A stretch of 13,963 bases of DNA, from positions 1 to 13,963 of the forward strand of contig DAHUZG010000284.1 of assembly GCA_027306715.1 (NCBI GenBank), written 5' to 3'. How positions within the stretch are numbered: position 1 is the stretch's first letter; each line of letters begins with the position of its first letter. Source of the DNA: Acidimicrobiaceae bacterium (GTDB taxonomy: Bacteria; Actinomycetota; Acidimicrobiia; Acidimicrobiales; Bog-793). Both the position numbers and the translations under genes were made by a program. Shown here in pieces: positions 8,706 through 13,963 of the stretch. The notes beneath the pieces are model-generated. The model was not told the DNA's origin. It searched no databases and saw only the letters and a program-made list of their open reading frames with translations.

Positions 8706-9613
8706 GCTGGCGCATCGCCACGAGCCACGTCTCGCGCTACCGCTATGCCTCACCGGTCGTCGCCTCGTACAACGAGGCGCGGATGACCCCGAGCCCAGGT
8801 CCCGAGCAGCTCGTGCTCGACTCCGAGCTGAGGGTCGAGCCGAGCGCCGTCCTCTTCCGCTACGTGGACTACTGGGGGACCCTCGTGCACGCCTTCGACG
8901 TCCACGAGCCGCACGACGAGCTCGTTGTCACCGGCACCTCGGTCGTCGAGACGACGCCGACAGCGCCGAGCCTGGCCGGGGAGCCCGGCGCTCCAGCCGA
9001 TCCCGCAGCGAAGCCGGGCACCGGGCCGGTCGCTGGCAGCGACGATCCGGGCAGCTGGCAGCAACTTCGTAGCACGGCGTTACGCGACCGCTTCTCCGAG
9101 CTGCTCGCACCGACGAGCTACGCCCCCTTCGACGCCGAGCTGGCCGGCGCCGCCGGCGATCTCGCTGCCGGCGCCGACCCGGCCGAGGCGGCCGAGCGTG
9201 TGGTCGCCTTCGTCCACGACCACCTCCGCTACGAGGCGGGCACGACCGGGGTCTCGACCTCGGGGCTCGAGGCATGGCGGCTCGGCACCGGAGTGTGCCA
9301 GGACTTCGCCCACCTGGCGCTGTCGATGCTGCGACAGCTCGGGATTCCCGCCCGCTACACCTCGGGATACCTGCACCCGAGTGCCGAGGCCTCGATCGGC
9401 GACCGCGTGCCCGGCGCCAGTCACGCCTGGATCGAGGCATGGGTCGGCCGCTTCGTCGCTCTCGACCCGACGATCGGCTCAGCGGCGGGAGTGCGCCACG
9501 TCACCGTGGCGCGTGGGCGTGACTATGCCGACGTGACGCCGTTGCGGGGCGTGTACCACGGTGGCGAGCACGTCCAGCTGACCGTCGAGGTGCAGCTAAC
9601 CCGCCTCGCCTGA
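8702..9613 (+). CDS. Transglutaminase-like cysteine peptidase/transferase
   Basis: The 303-residue protein has the bacterial transglutaminase N-terminal domain (WRIATSHVSRYRYASPVVASYNEARMTP, YVDYWGTLVHAFDV), then a variable Ala/Pro-rich linker near 85-115, and the catalytic core. The triad is visible as C199 in GTGVCQDFAHLALSMLR, H241 in GASHAWIEAW and D255 in ALDPT. Such proteins act as peptidases or amide-bond enzymes. The ATG overlaps the alpha-E stop by 4 bases, completing the ATP-grasp/alpha-E/transglutaminase operon. No signal peptide is seen, so it probably works in the cytoplasm on the product made by the ATP-grasp enzyme. It converges with the RGS-like gene across 22 bases with no clear terminator. 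Confidence 0.93.
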   Translation: MSWRIATSHVSRYRYASPVVASYNEARMTPSPGPEQLVLDSELRVEPSAVLFRYVDYWGTLVHAFDVHEPHDELVVTGTSVVETTPTAPSLAGEPGAPADPAAKPGTGPVAGSDDPGSWQQLRSTALRDRFSELLAPTSYAPFDAELAGAAGDLAAGADPAEAAERVVAFVHDHLRYEAGTTGVSTSGLEAWRLGTGVCQDFAHLALSMLRQLGIPARYTSGYLHPSAEASIGDRVPGASHAWIEAWVGRFVALDPTIGSAAGVRHVTVARGRDYADVTPLRGVYHGGEHVQLTVEVQLTRLA

Positions 9614-9635
9614 GCTGGTCCCTAGGCCGGTCGAA

Positions 9636-10391
9636 CTAGATGGTGGCTCGGTCTTCCTCGCCTTGCTTGAGCTCCATGCTCTCGGCGTCGCTGATCCAGC
9701 TCTCTTTCCGGCTCTGTTGCTCGCCGAGGAAACGGCCTACCTTGGTTCTCGTCGTCTCGCCTCGTGTGAGCGCCTGTGCGGCCTTCTTGCCGTGGGGGTG
9801 GTTCTGGAAACGCGAGAAGGTGTCCGCGAGATTCGTCTTCACCGTCATCGTCACCGGCTCGAAGATGCTCAACGGACGCGACCAGAACAGCTTCTCGCCT
9901 TTCCTCTTGATCTCCGCCCGTTGGGCTTCGGTGATGTTGAGCTCCCCCTCGCCGGTGTCCATCACCATGTCGTAGAGGCGCTGGTTGTTCCCCCCGCCGC
10001 CGCTGCTCTTGGCCCGCACGTACTCCTCGAAGTAATCGCAGTTCTCCGTCGAGTACTCACGCTTCGCGAAGGCGCGGAAGTGCTGCCATGCAACCTTGTT
10101 CAGCGCAATCTGTTCGAGCGACTCCCGCTTCGGCTGGGCACCGAACAGCTTGTCGAGGATGCCGGAGACGCCGAGGCGTTGCACCGTCGGCGGCCGGTCA
10201 GCGAGCACGGCCGTCAAAGCCCGGTTGCCCACCATCCGCTGAAGCTGGTGCACGACCCGGGCCGGGGTAGCCGCCGAGAGCTTTCCGTCGCGGAGATAGG
10301 GGGCGAGATCGTCGCGCTCTGCGTCATCAGGTGCGCGACGCCGTTCCAGTCGGTACGCCGTCGAAGGTTCATATGCTCGGTCCAAAGGCAC
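9636..10391 (-). CDS. RGS-domain-like protein with LQRxxGN N-terminal module
   Basis: From the GTG at 10391 the protein has 251 residues. Residues 46-72 (VVHQLQRMVGNRALTAVL...TVQR) match the LQR-x-x-GN-x-A...VQR segment found near the N-terminus of many proteins encoded with contractile injection systems. Residues about 92-199 resemble an RGS domain: FRAFAKREYSTENCDYFEEYV, LYDMVMDTGEGELNITEAQR, then FEPVTM...LADTFSRFQNHP. Positions that contact G-alpha in eukaryotic RGS proteins have counterparts: E116-N117 (SxEN), N152 (ELNI), and D190-T191 with R194-F195 (DSxxRF). Residues 200-251 are a charged tail. GC is visibly lower than in the neighbours. RGS proteins accelerate GTP hydrolysis by G-alpha, which bacteria lack, so a eukaryotic target is inferred. 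No injection-system structural genes are in the window. Confidence 0.75.
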   Translation of the reverse strand: MPLDRAYEPSTAYRLERRRAPDDAERDDLAPYLRDGKLSAATPARVVHQLQRMVGNRALTAVLADRPPTVQRLGVSGILDKLFGAQPKRESLEQIALNKVAWQHFRAFAKREYSTENCDYFEEYVRAKSSGGGGNNQRLYDMVMDTGEGELNITEAQRAEIKRKGEKLFWSRPLSIFEPVTMTVKTNLADTFSRFQNHPHGKKAAQALTRGETTRTKVGRFLGEQQSRKESWISDAESMELKQGEEDRATI

Positions 10392-10397
10392 GAGGCG

Positions 10398-10426
10398 ATT
10401 GTAGGTGTGGCCTTCCACGCAGGCAA
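10398..10426 (-). promoter_or_regulatory. Near-consensus promoter of the RGS-like gene
   Basis: On the minus strand TTGCCT (10421-10426) is followed by a 17-base spacer, TACAAT (10398-10403) and 6 bases to the GTG at 10391. This is the best promoter in the window, and it fixes 10391 as the likely start over the in-frame GTG at 10418, which lies inside it. Confidence 0.65.
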
Positions 10427-10492
10427 AGCCGGAAAGGGCACCTTCTCGACAATCGCCTGATCGGTGGACGAGGACTCGTGAGCGATTGGAAC

Positions 10493-10498
10493 TAGGCT
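10493..10498 (+). promoter_or_regulatory. Probable -10 hexamer TAGGCT of the phosphatase gene
   Basis: TAGGCT lies 7 bases before the GTG at 10506 in the spacer divergent from the RGS-like gene, again with leaderless spacing. Confidence 0.45.
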
Positions 10499-10505
10499 GA
10501 GCACG

Positions 10506-11240
10506 GTGAGCGGCAAGCCCAGCCCGGCCGGCGAGCCCACGGCGACCGGCCGCCGCTACCCCCAGGCGCGTTACGTGCCACCGAGCGGGGCCACCGAGAT
10601 CCTCCTCGTGCGCCACGGTGAATCGGCGCTGGCCGACCTCGAGCGACCGTTCCCGCTTCTCGACGGCCGCGGTGACCCGGAGCTGTCGGAGCTCGGTCGG
10701 AGCCAGGCCGAGGCGCTCGCGGCGCGGCTCGGGAGCGGGCGCGTCGATGCCGTGTACGTCACGCCCTTGCGGCGGACCGCAGAGACAGCCGCCCCCCTCG
10801 CTCGCCGTCTCCAGCTCGAGCCGATCGTCGAGCCCGGGCTCGTCGAGGTGAGCCTCGGCGAGTGGGAGGGCGGGTACTACCGGGCGCGCATCGCCGCCCG
10901 CGATCCGCTCGCCGTCGAGGTCTTTGCCCGCCAGCGGTGGGATCTCATACCCGGAGCCGAGGCCGACGAAGCCCTCGCCGAGCGCACGGCCGCTGCCATC
11001 CGGCGGATCGCAGCAGCACATCCCGGCGGGCGCGTCGTGGCGGTGGCGCATGCCGCCTCGATCGGCACCGTGCTCAGCCAGGCGACCCGCTCCGCCCCGT
11101 TCGCCTTCGTGCTCGGCGACAACGCCTCCGTCTCGACGCTCGTCGTCGACGGCGAGCGCTGGCTGCTGCGGGGCTTCAACGACACCTCGCATCTCGCCGG
11201 GCTGCACGAGACGACAGCACCGGCCGGAGCGGCGCGCTGA
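10506..11240 (+). CDS. Histidine phosphatase family protein (phosphoglycerate mutase-like)
   Basis: The 244-residue protein has the histidine phosphatase signature LLVRHGES (R36, H37 as the phospho-accepting histidine), the mid-protein TPLRRTAETA with a conserved Arg, the acidic LVEVSLGEWEG and the second catalytic histidine H182 in VVAVAHAAS. The N-terminal RRYPQARYVPPSGATE extension is about 30 residues long. Members remove phosphate from varied small molecules; the substrate cannot be told. Broad phosphatase is more likely than a glycolytic mutase, given the length and context. The stop TGA is overlapped by the CTG that probably starts the next gene, so the two form an operon. GTG 10506 follows TAGGCT by 7 bases. 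Confidence 0.88.
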   Translation: MSGKPSPAGEPTATGRRYPQARYVPPSGATEILLVRHGESALADLERPFPLLDGRGDPELSELGRSQAEALAARLGSGRVDAVYVTPLRRTAETAAPLARRLQLEPIVEPGLVEVSLGEWEGGYYRARIAARDPLAVEVFARQRWDLIPGAEADEALAERTAAAIRRIAAAHPGGRVVAVAHAASIGTVLSQATRSAPFAFVLGDNASVSTLVVDGERWLLRGFNDTSHLAGLHETTAPAGAAR

Positions 11241-11764
11241 GCAGCGGCCGGGGGCGCTCGGCGCCGCTGCAGCTGCGGGCGGCCGTCGCCGCGCTCGCCG
11301 TGCTCGCCGTGCTCTGCGCGGCCGGGTTGATCCTGCTGCACGCCGACCCCTCGTGGTTCACGGGTCTGCGCAGCTCCTCGGCCGGCGAGGCCGGTGGCGC
11401 GCTGCCCGGTGGCGCAGGGCGGCGTCCCGGTCGCACCGCCACGACCTCGTCGAGCACCTCGGCGCCGGCACCGGGCACCTCGGCGCCGGCGGAGGGCAGC
11501 GGCTCGGGGAGACCGGTGATCGTCTCCATCTCGCCGGCCAACGCAGCCGCCGGCCAGCAGGTGACGATCTCGGGCAGCGGCTTCCACAGTGCCAACGGGA
11601 TCATCGTCGCCTACTTCGGGTTGTCGAAGGCGAGCACGCGCTGCCCGAGCTACGACCGCTGCGTCGCCACTGCCCCGGCCGGCCTGTCGGGCACGGTCGA
11701 CGTGCGGGTGCGGACCGACGCCGGCGTCTCGAACTCGGCGAGCTTCAGCTACCGGGCCCGGTGA
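11237..11764 (+). CDS. Membrane-anchored IPT/TIG-domain protein
   Basis: The 175-residue product has a short basic N-terminus (SSGRGRSAPLQLR), one membrane helix at about residues 15-34, a Ser/Thr/Pro/Gly-rich linker (about 45-90) and a C-terminal IPT/TIG immunoglobulin-like domain from about 93 (PVIVSISPANAAAGQQVTISGSGF through DVRVRTDAGVSNSASFSY). Two cysteines in RCPSYDRC may form a disulfide. It would sit outside the membrane as an anchored binding or adhesion domain. No ATG, GTG or TTG precedes the helix in frame; the CTG at 11237 overlapping the phosphatase stop (CTGA) is the only start that keeps helix and basic flank whole, and the first GTG (11300) would cut the helix. It overlaps the convergent kinase gene by 20 bases. 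Confidence 0.75.
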   Translation: MSSGRGRSAPLQLRAAVAALAVLAVLCAAGLILLHADPSWFTGLRSSSAGEAGGALPGGAGRRPGRTATTSSSTSAPAPGTSAPAEGSGSGRPVIVSISPANAAAGQQVTISGSGFHSANGIIVAYFGLSKASTRCPSYDRCVATAPAGLSGTVDVRVRTDAGVSNSASFSYRAR

Positions 11765-13277
11765 GCCCGGCGCCGCGGCCGGGGTCGTCGTCATCGGCGC
11801 CGGTGGCCCGGGGCGCAGCGGCGCCGCCGGGTGGACCAGCCGCAGCCCGCGGCAGCTCCACCCGGAAGCGTGCTCCGGCACCCGGCGCTGTCTGGACGCT
11901 CGCCCGGCCGCCGTGAGCAGCGGCGAGAGAGGCGACGATTGCCAGACCGAGGCCAGAGCCCCCGCTGTTGCGGGCGCGAGAGGAGTCGGCGCGATAGAAG
12001 CGCTCGAAGATCCGGGCCGCGTGCTCGGGCGCGATCCCCGGTCCCGAGTCGGTCACGTCGAGCACCACGAGGTCACCCTCGGCGTGCACCGATATCGACA
12101 CCGGTGTCCCCGCCGGGGTGTGGACGAGGGCGTTCTGGACGAGATTGCCGATCACCTGACGCAGCCGGGTCTCGTCACCGTCGACGACGAGTCCGCCGGG
12201 CGCCTCGAAGCTGATGTCGCGGTCGGGCTCGACCGCCTGGGCGTCAGCCGCGGCGTCGGCGGCGAGCGCGCCGAGATCGACACGGGCGCGCTCGATCGGC
12301 CGCCCTTGGTCGAGGCGGGCGAGCAGCAGAAGGTCGTCGACGAGGACGCCCATCCGCGCCCCCTCGTTTTCGATCCGGCGCATCGACCGGGCTAGGTCCT
12401 CGGGGCGTGCCGCTGCTCCCCGGCGGAACAGCTCGGCGTAGCCGCGGATCGAGGTGAGCGGGGTACGCAGCTCGTGGGCGGCGTCGGCGACGAACTGGCG
12501 CATCCGGCGCTCGGACGCCTGCTGCTCCCCGAAAGCGTGCTCGATCTGGGCGAGCATGGCGTTGAGGGAGGCGCCGAGGCGGCCGATCTCGGTCTCCGAC
12601 TCGTCACGCTGGACTCTCCGGGAGAGGTCGCCGGCGGCGATCTTGCCCGCTGTCTCCTCGATATCCTCGAGCGGCCGCAGCCCGACCCGCACCACGGCGT
12701 ACCCGAGCCCGGCCAGGGCGAGGAGGACCGCCAGCGAGACCGCCAGCTCGACGAGCAAGAGGCGGTGCATGGTGCCGTCCACGCTGCTGAACGGCACCGC
12801 CGCTGCGGCTACTTCGCCGACGCCGGGGCCCCCGAACTGCCCGATCGGCGCCGCGTAGACGTCGTAGGCGAGACCCGACGGCGATCGGACCTCGGCGATG
12901 GCGCCATTGCCCGAGCTCGCCACCCGCGCCACCCGAGACTGCGGCAGCTGCGGCTGGTCCGCCGCCGGGGGTGGGCTACCGCCGTAGGCGACCACCGGGG
13001 CGTTGCAGAGAGCCTGGATCGGCGCCACGCTGTAGAGGAAGACGTAGCTGCCCACCGGCAACGGCGTCGTCCCTCTCGCGCAGCCACCGCCGGCGATGTC
13101 GAAGTGTGTCCCGTCAAGGCCCTGCACTGTCTGCTGGTTGAGCTGGTTGACGAGGTAGCTGCGGATCTCGCCGTAGCTCACGGTGGCGGCGACGCCGAGG
13201 CCGAGAGCTACGACGACGACGAGCCCGACAAGGAGGCGGTAGCGCAGCGACATCCGCCCCGCTGTCGGTCGCCGCAT
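11745..13277 (-). CDS. Sensor histidine kinase
   Basis: The 510-residue protein has a membrane helix at about 12-34, an extracytoplasmic sensor region (about 35-170) with two cysteines, C66 and C91, a second helix (171-196), a HAMP domain (about 195-250), a HisKA region with phospho-accepting H268 in FVADAAHELRTPLTSIRGY, and a HATPase domain with QVIGNLVQNALVHTP, DVTDSGPGIAPEH and GSGLGLAIVASLAAAHGG. Residues 477-510 form a Gly/Ala/Asp tail outside the kinase core, and the gene's end overlaps the IPT/TIG gene. It is 4 bases downstream of the response-regulator stop, so the pair is one operon. The sensed signal is unknown. An alternative start is ATG 13255 (MSLRYRLL), which keeps all domains. 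Confidence 0.93.
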   Translation of the reverse strand: MRRPTAGRMSLRYRLLVGLVVVVALGLGVAATVSYGEIRSYLVNQLNQQTVQGLDGTHFDIAGGGCARGTTPLPVGSYVFLYSVAPIQALCNAPVVAYGGSPPPAADQPQLPQSRVARVASSGNGAIAEVRSPSGLAYDVYAAPIGQFGGPGVGEVAAAAVPFSSVDGTMHRLLLVELAVSLAVLLALAGLGYAVVRVGLRPLEDIEETAGKIAAGDLSRRVQRDESETEIGRLGASLNAMLAQIEHAFGEQQASERRMRQFVADAAHELRTPLTSIRGYAELFRRGAAARPEDLARSMRRIENEGARMGVLVDDLLLLARLDQGRPIERARVDLGALAADAAADAQAVEPDRDISFEAPGGLVVDGDETRLRQVIGNLVQNALVHTPAGTPVSISVHAEGDLVVLDVTDSGPGIAPEHAARIFERFYRADSSRARNSGGSGLGLAIVASLAAAHGGRASVQTAPGAGARFRVELPRAAAGPPGGAAAPRATGADDDDPGRGAGLTGPGS

Positions 13278-13281
13278 CGCT

Positions 13282-13963
13282 CTAGTTGCTCACCGTCCGC
13301 AAGCTGTAGCCTGCTCCGCGCAAGGTGTGGATGAGAGGCGGCCCCAACTTGTCGATCTTCTTGCGCAGGTAGCTGATGTACGTCTCGACCACGTTCGCGT
13401 CCCCGTCGAAGTCGTACTCCCAGACGTAGTCGAGGATCTGCGCCTTGGAGAGCACCCGGCGCGGGTTCATCATCAAATAGCGGAGCAGCTTGAACTCGGT
13501 CGGAGTGAGCTCGATCGGCGAGGTCCCGCGGAAGACCTCGCGGGTGTCCTCGTCGAGCTCGAGGTCGGCAAAGCTCAGTCGAGCCGACTGCTCGCCGTGC
13601 TCGTTCACCCGCCGCAGCACCGCCCGTACACGGGCGAGCAGCTCCTCGAGGCTGAAGGGCTTGGTGACGTAGTCGTCGCCGCCGAGGGTGAGGCCACGCA
13701 CCTTGTCCTCGGTGGCGTCGCGTGCGGTGAGGAACAGGATCGGGGCCTTCCGGCCCTCCTGACGAAGCCGACGCGCGACCTCGAAGCCGTCGAGGTCAGG
13801 GAGCATCACGTCGAGCACGATGAGGTGCGGGCGCTTGCTCATCACCTCGTCGAGCGCGGCGCGCCCACTCCCGGCCGTGGAAACGTCGAAGCCCTCGTAG
13901 CGCAGCGCCGTCGAGATGAGGTCCGTGATGTTCGGCTCGTCATCGACGACGAGAACGCGGCTC
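13282..13963 (-). CDS. OmpR/PhoB-family response regulator (start beyond the window)
   Basis: The visible 226 residues begin SRVLVVDDEPNITDL and run through a receiver domain with the acidic pair in VVDDEP, the phospho-accepting Asp in IVLDVMLPDLDGFEV, TAR and KPFS, then a winged-helix DNA-binding domain (ELTPTEFKLLRYLMMNPRRV, VETYISYLRKKIDK, IHTLRGAGYSLR). Only a few N-terminal residues are missing beyond the right edge. The architecture resembles mycobacterial TrcR/MprA-like regulators, though a specific orthologue cannot be assigned. It is phosphorylated by the kinase encoded immediately downstream (4-base gap) and then binds DNA to change transcription. Targets are unknown; the adjacent IPT/TIG and phosphatase genes are candidates by position only. 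Confidence 0.94.
   Translation of the reverse strand, partial: SRVLVVDDEPNITDLISTALRYEGFDVSTAGSGRAALDEVMSKRPHLIVLDVMLPDLDGFEVARRLRQEGRKAPILFLTARDATEDKVRGLTLGGDDYVTKPFSLEELLARVRAVLRRVNEHGEQSARLSFADLELDEDTREVFRGTSPIELTPTEFKLLRYLMMNPRRVLSKAQILDYVWEYDFDGDANVVETYISYLRKKIDKLGPPLIHTLRGAGYSLRTVSN

Noticed and set aside
9614..9635. Intrinsic terminator between the transglutaminase-like and RGS-like genes
   Set aside because: Only a short CCTAGG palindrome lies in the 22-base gap; no extended stem or T-run.
9636..10391. Peptidase (HEXXH, DUF4157-like) or known toxin domain
   Set aside because: No HEXXH or other catalytic motif is present; only the short N-terminal segment resembles those proteins.
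10392..11207. Upstream in-frame extension of the RGS-like gene
   Set aside because: It runs antisense through the phosphatase gene, and the promoter at 10398-10426 sets the start at 10391.

Overview
The window is about 14 kb of high-GC DNA. Gene families, dense overlapping gene pairs and frequent GTG starts point to an actinobacterium, perhaps Acidimicrobiia; this placement is inferred from composition and gene style, not from a marker gene. Several genes have a TANNNT hexamer 6 to 7 bases upstream of a GTG start, which suggests widespread leaderless transcription.

Left part (1-2867): a broken MOSC-domain gene at the edge (minus), a YbaK-type aminoacyl-tRNA deacylase (minus), and a large multipass membrane protein of probable GT-C glycosyltransferase type (plus). 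The membrane protein may be preceded by a 14-codon leader ORF overlapping its start. Middle-left (2899-4863): a MarR regulator and an MFS exporter overlap in one operon, with a perfect 22-bp palindrome at the promoter. Facing them on the minus strand are a MoaC-family protein that seems to have lost catalytic residues and a tiny basic ORF.

Middle (5564-9613): a small two-helix membrane protein, then a tightly overlapping operon of circularly permuted ATP-grasp, alpha-E and transglutaminase-like genes. This is a known predicted peptide-ligation gene set of unknown product. A run of 12 CAG codons lies at the junction of the first two genes.

Right part (9636-13963): the standout is a lone minus-strand gene of clearly lower GC (9636-10391). 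Its protein resembles a eukaryotic RGS domain (regulator of G-protein signalling) behind an N-terminal LQR-x-x-GN segment of the kind seen in proteins linked to contractile injection systems. It has a near-consensus promoter of its own and is the best candidate here for an undescribed system. It is followed by a histidine phosphatase gene coupled to a membrane-anchored IPT/TIG protein, and then a two-component system (histidine kinase and OmpR-family regulator, minus strand) that runs off the right edge.
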